DNA of 64,000 nucleotides from Afipia sp. GTDB taxonomy: Bacteria; Pseudomonadota; Alphaproteobacteria; Rhizobiales; Xanthobacteraceae. Shown here in pieces: positions 9,353-19,797 of the stretch; position 1 is the first letter of the stretch; each line of letters starts with the position of its first letter. The position numbers and the translations under genes are program-made. The DNA lies in the NCBI GenBank assembly GCA_017308595.1, contig JAFKER010000013.1, positions 108,770-172,769 of the forward strand, given 5' to 3'. A model generated the notes under the pieces. That model was not told the DNA's origin. It searched no databases and saw only the letters and a program-made list of their open reading frames with translations.

Positions 9353-9455
9353 TCAACAATCGGGGTTCTTATAGTCCCTCAAGGGCTTATGCAATGGCTT
9401 CGCGATGCCGGTGTTGTTTCCTTGGCGCAACGTTGGAAACGGTTTCTTTCACAGA

Positions 9456-9479
9456 AAAGCCCGGCATCAGCCGGGCTTT
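9456..9479 (-). terminator. Rho-independent terminator of the minus-strand Omp gene
   Basis: A perfect 10-bp stem, AAAGCCCGGC/GCCGGGCTTT, with a 4-nt loop. Read on the minus strand it ends in CTTTTCT. It lies 23 bp after the stop of the beta-barrel gene at 9503-10321 and before tRNA-Cys. Confidence 0.85.
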
Positions 9480-9502
9480 CGCAACACGTCTGGCTGGTGC
9501 GG

Positions 9503-10321
9503 TTACTGGAAGCGGTAGCTCAGACCCGCGCGCAAGATATGGGACGTCATGTCGTAGGACGTCGAGAACGGCGTGTATTCCGGAGCGTGCGGAGGGTTGT
9601 TGATGAGCATGCTCGCCGTCGACGTTCCCAGGTCCACGTACATGTATTCGGCGCGCACGGTCCAGTTACGGGCATAGGCGTATTCGAGGCCTGCGCCCGC
9701 CGTCCAGCCCAACTTGAACTGTTCAGTCGTAATCGCGCCGTTGCCTCCGAGAGGTCCGCCGTGATTGTGCGTGTCCAGATAGTTGCTGGACACCGTGGTC
9801 CGGCCGACAGCGAGACCGCCGGTGCCGTAAGCCAAAAGACTTGGCGAGATAGCGTAACCCAAGCGTCCGCGGAAGGTGAACAGGAAGTCGCTCGAAGCGG
9901 ACGTGTTGACCCAGAAGGCGTCGCCGCCGAGGCTAGCACCGCCGCCACCGCCGGTCGTATACACGCCGGTGCCGGTCTGCCGCTTGCCGATGTTGAGGTA
10001 GCCGAGATCGCTTTCGATGCCATAAACAAACGCGCCCGACTGCCAGTTGATACCCGCATGCGCGCCGCCGGTGAACTGACCGCCCGATGTTGAGCGAACC
10101 AGCGAATTCAGCAGTTCGGATGCTGCAGTCGGATCGTTGCTGTTGCAGATATAAACATCAAGGCCGCCCGGCGCGCCGCAGGTTGCGGAGTTCGATCCAC
10201 CCGAGTTGCTCCACGAGCCGCCGGCATTGATGCCGGTGTAAGTCCCGGCCCACGTCCCCTGTGCTTGAGCCGCAGAAGTGCCAAGAACCGCAATCGCGGC
10301 CGCGATCAAAATCTTTCTCAT
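9503..10321 (-). CDS. Omp25/Omp31-family outer-membrane beta-barrel protein
   Basis: A 272-residue barrel with signal peptide MRKILIAAAIAVLGTSAAQA and mature start QGTWAGTYTGINAGGSWS. Conserved strands include GGAHAGINWQSGAFVYGIES, YGTGGLAVG, AGAGLEYAYARNWTVRAEYM and the C-terminal LRAGLSYRFQ, which ends in the aromatic-plus-residue pattern of BAM substrates. Compared with the 8049 protein it has a Gly/Ser-rich insert of about 60 residues after the first strand. That insert has Cys residues (SATCGAPGGLDVYICNSND) that could form an extracellular disulfide. It is monocistronic with its own terminator. Confidence 0.92.
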   Translation of the reverse strand: MRKILIAAAIAVLGTSAAQAQGTWAGTYTGINAGGSWSNSGGSNSATCGAPGGLDVYICNSNDPTAASELLNSLVRSTSGGQFTGGAHAGINWQSGAFVYGIESDLGYLNIGKRQTGTGVYTTGGGGGASLGGDAFWVNTSASSDFLFTFRGRLGYAISPSLLAYGTGGLAVGRTTVSSNYLDTHNHGGPLGGNGAITTEQFKLGWTAGAGLEYAYARNWTVRAEYMYVDLGTSTASMLINNPPHAPEYTPFSTSYDMTSHILRAGLSYRFQ

Positions 10322-10507
10322 GAAAAGCCTCAGGCAAAATGTTTAGAAAAGCATTTCGGTACCAGTGCGCCAGAATAAGCAGATACCGCACGGGAAAGCT
10401 GTAGCGGCCTCGCAACACCTAAGACATTACAATCGCAGCCAGATCGGCTTTTTCGCTTCAAGGTTGAGGAATGAGGCGCCGGTGGGCTGAGGGAACTCGA
10501 AGGACCG

Positions 10508-10783
10508 TTACCCGCCGCTCTTTTCGTTGCTGACCGTGATCACCTTCATCATGTCCGCGACAGGGAAACCGCCGCGATTCATCGCGCAGAGAACGTCGAT
10601 CATCTGATCGCTCGGCTCGTTGGCCGACATCAGGGCCGCGCGCACCTCGGCCGGAAGATCATCGAACTCGTCCATCTGCTTGCGCATCCGCGACAAACCA
10701 TGTGCTGAAAGCGAACCCTGTCCCGGGTGCGGTTCGGTCTGGTCCGGCGTGCTGCTGCCATGTTTGCGCGGGGCTTTTCTCAT
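10508..10783 (-). CDS. Small soluble protein, unrecognised
   Basis: A 91-residue protein starting at ATG 10783 (MRKAPRKHGSSTPDQTEPHP). It is divergent from the methyltransferase-like gene. The conserved-looking half is MDEFDDLPAEVRAALMSANE followed by PSDQMIDVLCAMNRGGFPVA and DMMKVITVSNEKSGG. It is predicted helical, with no membrane segment or signal peptide. A shorter start at the internal Met (RMRKQMDEF) is possible. I do not recognise the family. Confidence 0.55.
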   Translation of the reverse strand: MRKAPRKHGSSTPDQTEPHPGQGSLSAHGLSRMRKQMDEFDDLPAEVRAALMSANEPSDQMIDVLCAMNRGGFPVADMMKVITVSNEKSGG

Positions 10784-10943
10784 GGTCCCGACATAAGCTG
10801 ACTTCGGCCAAAAGCCTATAGAGGGACAGGCTTTGCGGGACAGGCTTGCAACGCATTCGCCCTTGCAGCAAATATGCCCCGCCAAGGATGAGAATCCGGT
10901 GGTCAGGTCTTTGCTCCAAGCGGTTATCCCAAGAGGCTCTCCC

Positions 10944-11609
10944 ATGTCAGATTTCACGGCCCTGCGGCGGACTATGGTCGACTGTCAGGTGCGGCCGAGC
11001 GACGTGACGGACCTGCGCATTATCGATGCGATGCTGGCCGTGCCGCGTGAGCGTTTCGTGCCGGAGAGCAAGCGGGCCATCGCTTATCTGGATATGGATA
11101 TCGACGTCGCAGCAGCGGGGCAGGCGAAACGCTGCCTGATCCAGCCGGCTGTCCTGGCGAAAATGCTTCAAGCCGCTGCAATCTCCGAGACCGACCGGGT
11201 GCTCGTGGTCGGTTGCGCGACGGGTTACTCGGCGGCGGTCGTGTCGCATCTCGCAGCCGCAGTGTTCGCCACCGAGCCGGATTCGGCGCTCGCCTCGTCC
11301 GCGACATCGACATTGGCTGCGCTGGGCCTTGCCAATGTAACAGTCACTACCGCCGCACCGGCGGACGGTGACCGTGCCCACGGACCGTATGACGTCATTG
11401 TTCTGGATGGCGCCACGGAACTCGACCCTGAGCACCTTTATGATCAGTTGAACATGGGCGGACGCCTGGTGGGCGTGTTTGCGACCAGCCGGCCTCCGCG
11501 GGCGACGCTGGTTACACGCTCCCCGGCCGACTTCGGCAGCCGGGTGCTTTTCGACGCGTCTGCTCCGGTTTTGACCGGTCTGGAGCGCCGCCCGGCGTTC
11601 GTTTTCTAG
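10944..11609 (+). CDS. Protein-L-isoaspartate O-methyltransferase-like protein
   Basis: A 221-residue class I SAM-dependent methyltransferase of the Pcm family. The family repairs isoaspartyl residues by methyl esterification. The N-terminal helical part (MVDCQVRPSDVTDLRIIDAM, then VPRERFVP) is the form seen upstream of tolC in Rhizobiales. The SAM-binding loop normally reads GTGSGY, but here it is LVVGCATGYSAAV. The acidic loop is FATEPD, and VIVLDGA is the motif II equivalent. The ATG at 10944 follows AGAGGC; an upstream in-frame ATG at 10833 is less likely. The altered loop suggests a divergent member whose repair activity is uncertain. The gene is followed by tolC in the same direction. 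Confidence 0.82.
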   Translation: MSDFTALRRTMVDCQVRPSDVTDLRIIDAMLAVPRERFVPESKRAIAYLDMDIDVAAAGQAKRCLIQPAVLAKMLQAAAISETDRVLVVGCATGYSAAVVSHLAAAVFATEPDSALASSATSTLAALGLANVTVTTAAPADGDRAHGPYDVIVLDGATELDPEHLYDQLNMGGRLVGVFATSRPPRATLVTRSPADFGSRVLFDASAPVLTGLERRPAFVF

Positions 11610-11648
11610 GACCAAAATCCTCCTATTTTCGCAAGTGTGGCTACAATG

Positions 11649-11674
11649 TCCCAGCCGAACTGTTTCGGTTGGGA
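11649..11674 (+). terminator. 11-bp hairpin between the pcm-like gene and tolC
   Basis: Arms TCCCAGCCGAA and TTCGGTTGGGA pair over 11 positions (one G-T) around a CTGT loop, 39 bp after the pcm-like stop. There is no clear T-run, so this may be a weak or Rho-assisted terminator, or an attenuating structure ahead of tolC. Confidence 0.45.
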
Positions 11675-11801
11675 CAGGGCTGAAAGGGTTTCACCCCGGC
11701 TTGGCGATGCATAGACTTACGCGGAACGGGCACAGGCGACTCAGATATCCGGTGCACGCGCGCCTCCATTGGCGAGCGTGTCCGGTTTGGGGACAGACGT
11801 A

Positions 11802-13214
11802 ATGCAAGTTAAGTATCGGAAGAAACTCAGTGCGGGTGCCGCGCTTGCGGCACTCTTGATGAGTCAGGTCATGACGACTCCCGTCGTGGCTGACACCATC
11901 GAGGCCGCACTGGTGCGTGCCTATCAAAACAACCCGCAATTGAATGCCCAGCGTGCTTCGGTGCGCGCCACGGACGAAAGCGTGCCACAGGCACTGTCCG
12001 GTTACCGTCCGCGCGTTGCCGTTACCGCTAGCGCGGGAACCCAGTACACCGACGGCGCGCAGAACACCAATGTCGGCGGCCGCCTCAGCACGACCAGCAT
12101 TGCCGGCGTGAACGCGCCGCGTTCCGTTGGCGCGACGATCAGCCAGACGCTTTACAACGGCGGCCAGACCGGCAACCGCACCCGCGCGGCAGAGAGTCAG
12201 GTTTCGGCGGCGCGCGAAGGCTTGCGCGTGCTGGAGCAAACCGTGCTGTTCTCGGCCGCGACTGTTTACATGGACTATCTGCGCGACTCGGCGATCGTCG
12301 AGGTGCAGAAGAGCAACGTCCGTGTGCTTGAGCAGACTCTCAAGCAGACCCGCGACCGGTTCAATGTCGGCGAAGTGACTCGCACCGACGTGGCCCAGTC
12401 GGAAGCCCAGCTCGCGGCGGGCAAGACGCAGCTCCTGACCGCAGAGTCCAACCTGACCACGACGCGCGCGAATTTCCGCCGCATCATCGGCAACGATCCG
12501 GGGAATCTTGCACCGGGTTCGCCGGTCGATCGTTACCTGCCTGGCACGCTGACCGGTGCCGTCGATCTTGGCCTGCTGGAAAACCCCAACGTCACCGCCG
12601 CGATGTACGGCATCGACGTGAGCTTCCTGCAAGTGAAGGTCAGCGAAGGCGCGCTGTTCCCGACGGTGACCCTGCAGGGCAGCGTGCAGCAGTCCTACGA
12701 GAGCACGATGACCACGTACCGCGCGTTCGGCGCGTCGGCGGTCGCGCAGTTGACCGTGCCGGTCTATCAGGGCGGTGCGGAATACTCGCTGATCCGCCAG
12801 TCCAAAGAAACGCTCGCCCAGCAGCGCCTGAATCTCGAACAGGTCCGTGACCAGACCCGCGCCACGATCGCGCAGGCTTGGGGGCAGCTTGTTGCCGGCA
12901 AGGCGCAGGTGCAGTCGGCGCAGTCGCAGGTCACCGCGTCCGAAATCGCGCTCAACGGCGTTCGCGAAGAGGCGAGGGTCGGTCAGCGCACCACGCTCGA
13001 CGTCTTGAACGCGCAGCAGGCGCTCGTGAACGCGCGCGTCGCGCTCGTCACCGCGCAGCATGACCGCGTGGTTGCGTCCTATAGCGTGCTGAACTCCGTC
13101 GGCCGTCTGTCGCCGAGCGTTCTGCGGCTCGCAACCAACGTCTACGATCCGAGCGTCCACTATCATCAGGTTCGCGACAGCTGGTTCGGCGTCCGGACTC
13201 CTGACGGACGCTAA
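11802..13214 (+). CDS. tolC: TolC-family outer-membrane channel protein
   Basis: A 470-residue outer-membrane efflux channel. A signal peptide of about 30 residues ends at TTPVVA|DTIEAAL. Two structural repeats of the OEP family follow, each with long coiled-coil helices. The first includes LNAQRASVRATDESVPQALS and the second VRDQTRATIAQAWGQLVAGK. Barrel strands include SVGATISQTLYNGGQTGN and VAQLTVPVYQGGAEYSLI. The trimer connects inner-membrane RND or type I exporters to the outside. The T1SS cluster at 59-64 kb carries no channel in view, so this protein is a candidate partner. It starts at ATG 11802 and is followed by a strong hairpin. Confidence 0.92.
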   Translation: MQVKYRKKLSAGAALAALLMSQVMTTPVVADTIEAALVRAYQNNPQLNAQRASVRATDESVPQALSGYRPRVAVTASAGTQYTDGAQNTNVGGRLSTTSIAGVNAPRSVGATISQTLYNGGQTGNRTRAAESQVSAAREGLRVLEQTVLFSAATVYMDYLRDSAIVEVQKSNVRVLEQTLKQTRDRFNVGEVTRTDVAQSEAQLAAGKTQLLTAESNLTTTRANFRRIIGNDPGNLAPGSPVDRYLPGTLTGAVDLGLLENPNVTAAMYGIDVSFLQVKVSEGALFPTVTLQGSVQQSYESTMTTYRAFGASAVAQLTVPVYQGGAEYSLIRQSKETLAQQRLNLEQVRDQTRATIAQAWGQLVAGKAQVQSAQSQVTASEIALNGVREEARVGQRTTLDVLNAQQALVNARVALVTAQHDRVVASYSVLNSVGRLSPSVLRLATNVYDPSVHYHQVRDSWFGVRTPDGR

Positions 13215-13222
13215 TCGACACT

Positions 13223-13259
13223 GACATTCGCGCCGCGCATTTGGCCCGGCGCGAATGTC
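13223..13259 (+). terminator. Strong hairpin after tolC, sharing the ACATTCGC repeat core
   Basis: A perfect 13-bp stem, GACATTCGCGCCG/CGGCGCGAATGTC, with an 11-nt loop begins 8 bp after the tolC stop. No T-run follows. The arm shares the ACATTCGC core with the two long hairpins at 44910-45076, so it may be a member of the same dispersed palindrome family rather than a simple terminator. Confidence 0.6.
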
Positions 13260-13452
13260 GAACGGCTTCGCCGCCGTGCCGGTTAACCTTCCCACATCAG
13301 TGCTGTGATCAACGGGCCGGGCACACCGGCCGTTGCTTGCAATCATTTGTTGCCATGACATACGGTCAGAGGAAGCGCGAAAGCGATTCGTGACGATGGT
13401 GTGCGGCTTTCTGACGATCTGATAGATCCGGGCCGATGATGTGGAGTCCGAA

Positions 13453-14187
13453 ATGACGCAACCGGCAAAGGCGCAGGAGCCCTCCATGGAGGAGATTCTG
13501 GCGTCGATCAGGCGCATCATTTCCGATGACGAAGCCAAGCCTGCTGCGGGCGCTGCTGCTGCGGCCCCGGCTCCTGCCGCGCCGCCCCAGAAAACCGAAG
13601 TTCCCAAGGCCGAAATGTCGCGTCCCGCCGCAGCACCGGCGCGTCCGGCGATGACAGGGATTCCGCCGTCGAAGATCGCACCGGCACGTCCGGCTCCTGC
13701 ACCCGCACCTGCGGCAAAGAACAGCCAGTCGGAAATCGATGCCATGATGGCAAGTTTCGATGCGCCGGCAGCTCCCGCCAAGGCTCCCGAGCCCGAAGAC
13801 GACGTGTTCGAACTGACAGAACAGATGGCGGTTCCTGAAACGCCGGTGTTCAACAAGATTGAACCTGACGACGACCTCGAATTTGCTGAAACACCTGTGG
13901 CCGAAATTCCTGCACCACGTCCAGCGCCGCAGCGCACGTTCATCGAGCGCGAGCCTGTGCGCGAGGCACCGGTTCAACAGATCATGTCGGGTTCGACCGT
14001 GTCAGCGGTCGAGTCTGCGTTCAACGCGCTGCAAAACACCGTACTCAGCAACAACGCCCGCACCCTTGAGGATCTCGTCAAGGAGATGCTCCGGCCGATG
14101 CTGAAATCCTGGCTGGACGACAATCTGCCCAATCTCGTCGAGCGGATCGTCAAGGCCGAGATCGAGCGGGTTTCGCGGGGCCGCTAA
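13453..14187 (+). CDS. popZ: PopZ-like polar organizing protein (DUF2497)
   Basis: A 244-residue protein with the three-part layout of PopZ. The N-terminal helix is EPSMEEILASIRRIISDDE. A Pro/Ala/Glu-rich disordered linker spans about residues 25-185. The C-terminal oligomerisation helices include LEDLVKEMLRPMLKSWLDDN and LPNLVERIVKAEIERVSR. In Caulobacter PopZ self-assembles at the cell pole and tethers ParB/oriC and cell-cycle regulators. The position between tolC and valS is the conserved one in alphaproteobacteria. GGAG at 13443 lies 6 nt before ATG 13453, so this is preferred over the GTG at 13441. The linker is longer than in Caulobacter, with poly-Ala/Pro runs. Confidence 0.88.
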   Translation: MTQPAKAQEPSMEEILASIRRIISDDEAKPAAGAAAAAPAPAAPPQKTEVPKAEMSRPAAAPARPAMTGIPPSKIAPARPAPAPAPAAKNSQSEIDAMMASFDAPAAPAKAPEPEDDVFELTEQMAVPETPVFNKIEPDDDLEFAETPVAEIPAPRPAPQRTFIEREPVREAPVQQIMSGSTVSAVESAFNALQNTVLSNNARTLEDLVKEMLRPMLKSWLDDNLPNLVERIVKAEIERVSRGR

Positions 14188-14401
14188 TCGCTCGACCGGG
14201 CAAACCTCATCCGGAATCTCGGCTTCCGGGCGTCAAGCCTCTGCAACAGCGCAGGTTTTGCTTTCAGGGTCGACACCCCATATAGTCCCGCACGCGTTTC
14301 CCAACGCATTCCGGATTTCCCGACGCCTGAAAACACGCTAGAGCGCGCACACGAGCGCGCCGGATGCGTTCCAGCGCGATAAACTGACGATTGCACGGAC
14401 G

Positions 14402-17260
14402 ATGATCGAGAAAAATTACCAGCCCGCCGAGATCGAAAACCGTATCGCGAAGGCGTGGGAAGACGCCGGTGCGTTCAAGGCCGGACGGCCCGAGCGCAAG
14501 GACGCCGAACCTTTCACGATCGTCATTCCCCCGCCGAACGTCACCGGCTCGCTCCATATGGGCCACGCGCTCAACAACACGCTGCAGGATATTCTCTGCC
14601 GGTTCGAGCGTATGCGCGGCCGCGATGTGCTCTGGCAGCCAGGCACCGACCACGCCGGCATCGCCACACAGATGGTTGTCGAGCGGCAGTTGATGGAGCG
14701 GCAGGAGCCGGGCCGCCGCGACATGGGCCGCGCCAAGTTCCTCGAACGCGTGTGGCAGTGGAAAGCCGAATCCGGCGGCACCATCGTCAATCAGCTCAAG
14801 CGCCTCGGGGCGTCGTGCGACTGGTCGCGCGAGCGCTTCACCATGGACGAGGGCCTGTCGCGCGCCGTCGCCAAGGTGTTCGTCGAGCTTTACGCGCAGG
14901 GCCTGATTTACAAGGACAAGCGGCTGGTCAACTGGGACCCGAAGCTGCTGACCGCGATCTCCGATCTCGAAGTTCAGCAGATCGAGGTCAAGGGCAGCCT
15001 CTGGCATCTGCGTTATCCGCTCGAAGGCAAAGAGTTCAATCCGGAAGATCCGACCACCTTCATCGTGGTCGCGACCACGCGTCCTGAGACCATGCTCGGC
15101 GACACGGCCGTTGCCGTGAATCCCGAGGACGACCGTTACAAGAGTGTGGTCGGCAAGAACGTCGTGCTGCCGCTGGTCGGCCGCCTGATTCCGATCGTCG
15201 CCGACGATTACTCCGATCCGGAGAAGGGTTCGGGCGCGGTGAAGATCACGCCCGCGCATGACTTCAACGACTTCGAGGTCGGCCGCCGTCACAACCTGCG
15301 CTCCATCAGCGTGCTCGATCAGGAAGCGCGCATGTCGCTGTCCGCCAACGAGGACTATCTGCGCGACTTGCCGGAAGCCGCGCTGATCTTCGCCGAGGAA
15401 CTGCACGGCAAGGACCGCTTTGCCGCGCGCAAGCTGATCGTCGCCAAGCTGGAAGAAGCGGGCTTCCTCGAAAAGATCGAGCCGAACACGCATATGGTGC
15501 CGCATGGCGACCGCTCGAACGTCGTGATCGAGCCGTATCTGACCGACCAGTGGTATGTCGACGCCAAGACGCTGGCAGCGCCCGCGATTGCCGCCGTGCG
15601 CAGCGGCGAAACCGCGTTCGTGCCGAAGAACTGGGAGAAGACCTACTTCGAGTGGATGGAAAACATCCAGCCGTGGTGTATCTCGCGCCAGCTCTGGTGG
15701 GGTCATCAGATCCCGGCCTGGTACGGCCCGGACGGCAAGGTGTTCGTCGCCGAGACCGAGGACGAAGCCGTCGGCAAGGCGCTCGGCTATTATGTCGAGC
15801 AGGGCGTGATTTCGCCGGAGCAGGGCGAAGCGATGGCGCGCGACGCAGCCAAGCGCGAGGGCTTCATCACGCGCGATGAAGACGTGCTCGACACCTGGTT
15901 CTCGTCCGCGCTGTGGCCATTCTCGACGCTGGGCTGGCCCGACACCGACGTCGACGTGAAGCGCTACTATCCGACCAATGTCCTCGTGACAGGCTTCGAC
16001 ATCATCTTCTTCTGGGTCGCCCGGATGATGATGATGGGCCTGCACTTCATGAAGGATGTGCCGTTCCCGACTGTCTACATCCACGCCCTCGTCCGTGACG
16101 AGAAGGGCGCGAAGATGTCGAAGTCGAAAGGCAACGTCATCGATCCGCTGCATCTGATCGACGATTATGGCGCCGACGCGCTGCGCTTCACGCTGTCCGC
16201 GATGGCGGCGCAGGGCCGTGACATCAAGCTCTCGACCCAGCGCGTCGAGGGCTATCGCAACTTCGCGACCAAGCTGTGGAACGCCTCGCGCTTCGCAGAA
16301 ATGAACGGCTGCGCGCTGGCCGACGGCTTCGATCCGGCGAATGCCAAGGAGACGCTCAACCGCTGGATCGCGCACGAAACCGCGCGCGCCACGCAGGAAG
16401 TCACTGAAGCCATCCAGGCTTACCGCTTCAACGATGCGGCAAACAGCATGTACCGCTTCGTCTGGAACATCTTCTGCGACTGGTATCTCGAACTTGCCAA
16501 GCCCGTGCTGATGGGGCCGGATACTCCGGCCAAGGCCGAGACGCAGGCGAGCATCGCCTGGGCGCGCGACGAAATCCTGAAACTGCTGCACCCGTTCATG
16601 CCGTTCCTCACCGAGGAGCTCTGGGCGGTGACGGCCAAGCGCGACGGTCTGCTCGCGCTCGCCGAGTGGCCGATGAAAGCACCGGCTGAGCCGATCATCG
16701 AGCCTGCGATCTCCGGCGATCCGCTGGCGATGCCGGTCGTGGTCATGCCCGCGCCGGAGGTCGCTCAGTTCAGCGATCCCGCCGCCGAATCCGAAATCGG
16801 CTGGCTGACCGAACTGATCTCGGCGATCCGCTCGATGCGCGCGGAAATGAACATTCCGCCCGCAACGCTGTTCCCGCTGGTGCTGGTTGGTGCCTCTGCC
16901 GACATCAAGGCGCGCGCGGAACGCTGGAGCGATGTGATGAAGCGCCTCGCGCGCCTCGGCGACATTTCCTTCGCGGATCGCGCGCCCGATGGCTCGGTGC
17001 AATTGCTGGTGCGCGGCGAGGTGGCTGCCATCCCGCTCAAGGGCGTGATCGATCTCGGCGCCGAGAAGGTGCGTCTCGACAAGGAGCTTGCAAAGGCCAA
17101 CGCCGACATCCAGCGCGTCGACGCCAAACTCGGCAATGAGAAGTTCGTCGCCAACGCGCCGGAAGAGGTCATCGAAGAACAGCGCGAGAAGCGCGAGGAA
17201 GCTGAAAGCCGCAAGGCCAAGATCCTCGAAGCTTTGGAGCGGCTCAAGGGCGCGGAATGA
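14402..17260 (+). CDS. valS: Valyl-tRNA synthetase
   Basis: A 952-residue class Ia synthetase that charges tRNA-Val. The HIGH motif is HMGH in [15 protein letters not shown] (residues about 40-54) and the KMSKS loop is [13 protein letters not shown]. The editing (CP1) domain includes the [19 protein letters not shown] region. An anticodon-binding helical domain follows. The C-terminal coiled-coil arm (residues about 880-950, [20 protein letters not shown]) has the usual ValRS tail. Length is normal. The stop overlaps the ATG of the next gene (ATGA), so the MFS protein is translationally coupled. Confidence 0.97.
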   Translation: MIEKNYQPAEIENRIAKAWEDAGAFKAGRPERKDAEPFTIVIPPPNVTGSLHMGHALNNTLQDILCRFERMRGRDVLWQPGTDHAGIATQMVVERQLMERQEPGRRDMGRAKFLERVWQWKAESGGTIVNQLKRLGASCDWSRERFTMDEGLSRAVAKVFVELYAQGLIYKDKRLVNWDPKLLTAISDLEVQQIEVKGSLWHLRYPLEGKEFNPEDPTTFIVVATTRPETMLGDTAVAVNPEDDRYKSVVGKNVVLPLVGRLIPIVADDYSDPEKGSGAVKITPAHDFNDFEVGRRHNLRSISVLDQEARMSLSANEDYLRDLPEAALIFAEELHGKDRFAARKLIVAKLEEAGFLEKIEPNTHMVPHGDRSNVVIEPYLTDQWYVDAKTLAAPAIAAVRSGETAFVPKNWEKTYFEWMENIQPWCISRQLWWGHQIPAWYGPDGKVFVAETEDEAVGKALGYYVEQGVISPEQGEAMARDAAKREGFITRDEDVLDTWFSSALWPFSTLGWPDTDVDVKRYYPTNVLVTGFDIIFFWVARMMMMGLHFMKDVPFPTVYIHALVRDEKGAKMSKSKGNVIDPLHLIDDYGADALRFTLSAMAAQGRDIKLSTQRVEGYRNFATKLWNASRFAEMNGCALADGFDPANAKETLNRWIAHETARATQEVTEAIQAYRFNDAANSMYRFVWNIFCDWYLELAKPVLMGPDTPAKAETQASIAWARDEILKLLHPFMPFLTEELWAVTAKRDGLLALAEWPMKAPAEPIIEPAISGDPLAMPVVVMPAPEVAQFSDPAAESEIGWLTELISAIRSMRAEMNIPPATLFPLVLVGASADIKARAERWSDVMKRLARLGDISFADRAPDGSVQLLVRGEVAAIPLKGVIDLGAEKVRLDKELAKANADIQRVDAKLGNEKFVANAPEEVIEEQREKREEAESRKAKILEALERLKGAE

Positions 17261-18426
17261 CCTCCCAGCGGTCATCGTCCTTCAGCGCGTTATTCCTGCT
17301 CTGGCTTGCGGGAAATGGCCTGCGGCTGACAATTCTTGCGATCCCGCCGGTGCTGGCGCTGATCATTGTCGATCTCAAGCTGTCCGGCACCGAGGTCGGT
17401 ATTCTCAACGCCATTCCGGTCAGCCTGTTCGCGCTGGTCGCCGTGCCGGGCTCGCTGCTGATTGCGCGCGTCGGTGCAGTGCCTGCGCTGATCATCGGCC
17501 TTCTGATCGCCGCCGCTGGCTCGGCGCTGCGCGGCTTCGCATCAGATCCGTGGATGCTTTACATCACGACGATCATCATGGCGGCGGGCATCGCGGTGAT
17601 GCAGCCATCGTTGCCGCCGACCGTGCGTCAGTGGGTGCCGAACCGGATCGGCTTTGCCACGGCGGTCTACACCAATGGACTTCTGTGCGGCGAGATTTTC
17701 CCCGTGGCGTTCGCGGGTGTCCTCCTGCCGCTATTGGCTGGAAGCTGGCGCGCCAGTCTGGTGCTCTGGTCCATTCCGCTCGTGGTCATCGCTATCATCA
17801 TTTTCCTGCTTCAGCCCGGCGGCAAGAGCGCGCCGGTGTCGCGTCATCATCTGTGGATGCCGGATTGGCGCGATCCGTTGCTCTGGAAAGTCGGCATCAT
17901 CATGAGCGCCGCCAACCAGCTCTATTTCTGCACCAACGCGTTTCTTCCGGGCTTTCTTCTACAGACCGGCCGCACCGACCTGATCGGTCCGGCGCTCACC
18001 GCGCTCAATGTCGGGCAATTACCGGCGTCTTTCATCCTGCTTGCCATGGCTAGCCGGTGGGAGCGCAGGAAGTGGCCGCTGCTGGCGGCGGTCGCAATCG
18101 GCGTTCTCGGAGTTGCAGGCACGCTCGCATTTACCGGAACGTGGGGCGTTGTTCTTTCAGCGGCCCTGATCGGCTTTGCTTGTGCAGTGATACTGACTCT
18201 CGTGCTGGCGCTTCCGGCGTTGCTGATCGCACCTGACGACGTGCCGCGCATGTCCGCGGGCGTGTTCACACTCGGCTACGGCTTTGCGATGACCATGTCG
18301 ATCCTCGGCGGCATTGCCTGGGACATCAGCGGGAAAGCGATGTTTGCGTTCCTGCCGGTGACCGTCTGGCTGCTGCCTGCGGTCATTCTGATTTTCATGA
18401 CGGACCTTTCGCAGCGCCGGGCCTGA
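17257..18426 (+). CDS. MFS transporter, CynX/NimT-like
   Basis: A 389-residue protein with 12 predicted membrane spans and the MFS two-bundle layout. The N-terminal half ([20 protein letters not shown], and [20 protein letters not shown]) resembles CynX/NimT carriers, which import cyanate- or nitroimidazole-like small molecules. The central cytoplasmic loop is [14 protein letters not shown]. It overlaps valS by 4 bp, probably a positional coupling rather than a shared pathway. The substrate is unknown. Confidence 0.8.
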   Translation: MTSQRSSSFSALFLLWLAGNGLRLTILAIPPVLALIIVDLKLSGTEVGILNAIPVSLFALVAVPGSLLIARVGAVPALIIGLLIAAAGSALRGFASDPWMLYITTIIMAAGIAVMQPSLPPTVRQWVPNRIGFATAVYTNGLLCGEIFPVAFAGVLLPLLAGSWRASLVLWSIPLVVIAIIIFLLQPGGKSAPVSRHHLWMPDWRDPLLWKVGIIMSAANQLYFCTNAFLPGFLLQTGRTDLIGPALTALNVGQLPASFILLAMASRWERRKWPLLAAVAIGVLGVAGTLAFTGTWGVVLSAALIGFACAVILTLVLALPALLIAPDDVPRMSAGVFTLGYGFAMTMSILGGIAWDISGKAMFAFLPVTVWLLPAVILIFMTDLSQRRA

Positions 18427-18486
18427 GCGGCGGCTTGCATCGTATCGCGCCGCCGGGTTTGATGATTGCAAATCCGGGAGTGCCAG

Positions 18487-18873
18487 ATGCTCGATCATGT
18501 ATCGATTACCGTCTCCGATATTGCAGCGGCGGAAAAATTCTACGACGCGATCATGCATGCGCTTGGCGTTGTGAAGGTCGGGCGCCGCGATGACTGGCTC
18601 GGCTATGGCGAACGGTCCCGCGCATCCTATCCGGATCGCGTTTACATCTCGATCCGGAAAGGCACAAAGCCGGAAGACGCACCGGGCCGTCACTGGTGCT
18701 TCAAGGCGAAGTGGCAGACGCAGGTCGATGCGTTTTGGGATGCAGGTATTGCCGCGGGAGGCAACGACGAGGGCGCGCCGGGTCTGCGGGACTATCACTC
18801 GTCCTACTACGCGGCGTTCCTTCGTGACCCTGATGGCAACCGCATTGAGGCGGTGTGTCACGCGGCGGTGTGA
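18487..18873 (+). CDS. VOC-family (glyoxalase/bleomycin-resistance fold) protein
   Basis: A 128-residue VOC protein. It opens with MLDHVSITVSDIAAAEKFYD, whose His is the usual metal ligand. It ends with YYAAFLRDPDGNRIEAVCH, which supplies the Glu ligand and the DPDGN signature. A single VOC domain of this size normally dimerises. Family reactions range from isomerisation to dioxygenation and drug binding, so no substrate is proposed. GGAG at 18477 lies 6 nt before ATG 18487, which fixes the start. Confidence 0.85.
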   Translation: MLDHVSITVSDIAAAEKFYDAIMHALGVVKVGRRDDWLGYGERSRASYPDRVYISIRKGTKPEDAPGRHWCFKAKWQTQVDAFWDAGIAAGGNDEGAPGLRDYHSSYYAAFLRDPDGNRIEAVCHAAV

Positions 18874-19061
18874 TCGCATGCACACGCTGCCTTCGCCTTG
18901 ATGGATGCTCATCCTTGCGGCAAGGAGATTGTCAGCGTTATGCGATCGACGCATGGCGCGCGCTTGGCGCGGGTCTCCAAAACCCAATCAGATGAAAAAT
19001 CGCTTCATCGCGATGTCGTCACCACTTCGCCTTTTGCAGCGAAGTTCGCCGCCGTTTGGCC

Positions 19062-19658
19062 TTATGCCGGAAACGGCTTGCTGAGAAACTTCGAGCCCTT
19101 CAATCCATAACGCCATGGCAGCTCAGCCGCCTTGGTGATGCCGATCCGGATGCCGCTGACGATCTCCGGTTTGTGAGTCCGCGCATGGATCGCGATAGGC
19201 GGTGCGTCAAGTGGCAAGGTGTTGTGTTTGATGCTGACACCCATCGCTTCACAGAGCTTACCGGGGCCGGTGCAGAGCGATCGCTCGTCGTGCAATCCGC
19301 GCCGCCGCCGCATCGCCGGGATGCCGTGGGTCGGTTCGAGCGCGCGGATCAGCACCGCGCTGGCGGAGCCTTCCTTCTCGCAAACGAAATTCATGCACCA
19401 GTGAATGCCATAGGAGCGATAGACGTAGAGAAAACCCGGCGGGCCGAACATCACCATGTTGCGCGGGGTCGGCCCGTTGAAGGAATGCGCCGCGGGCTCG
19501 GTGTGATGATAGGCCTCGACCTCCGTGATGATGCCGCCGACGCCGTCCACCAGCAGCGTCGCGCCGATCAGGGCAGGGGCAACCTCATGAACGCTGCGCG
19601 CGAAGAATGTCTTCGTCAAAAGACGCCCCAGCGGCGCAGCGGGCTTCAGGTCAGCCAT
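19062..19658 (-). CDS. 3-methyladenine DNA glycosylase (AAG/MPG family)
   Basis: A 198-residue monofunctional glycosylase that removes alkylated purines such as 3-methyladenine in base-excision repair. The signature [20 protein letters not shown] carries the catalytic Glu (EVEAY) that activates water. [19 protein letters not shown] and HWCMNFVCE are the hydrophobic wedge and base-pocket strands. [14 protein letters not shown] matches the LCxAxGI motif. Length is typical for bacterial AAG. It is a single gene, divergent from lipA. Confidence 0.93.
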   Translation of the reverse strand: MADLKPAAPLGRLLTKTFFARSVHEVAPALIGATLLVDGVGGIITEVEAYHHTEPAAHSFNGPTPRNMVMFGPPGFLYVYRSYGIHWCMNFVCEKEGSASAVLIRALEPTHGIPAMRRRRGLHDERSLCTGPGKLCEAMGVSIKHNTLPLDAPPIAIHARTHKPEIVSGIRIGITKAAELPWRYGLKGSKFLSKPFPA

Positions 19659-19797
19659 TTATGGGCAGGGGATGAGCGTGGGAGGCCATGCGGGATCGTC
19701 TGGAAACGTGATATTCATTCCAAGGTAGCATGATCGTTGCGGCTTGCGCCAAGGGATCGGCGAGCCTAGGTAAGTACAGGATATTCGCGGACTTTTC

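Noticed and set aside
14264-17275. A 1003-codon open frame on the minus strand
   Set aside because: It is the exact antisense of valS, which has all synthetase motifs. High GC at third positions leaves the opposite frame open. The translation is Arg/Asp/His-rich with no domain.
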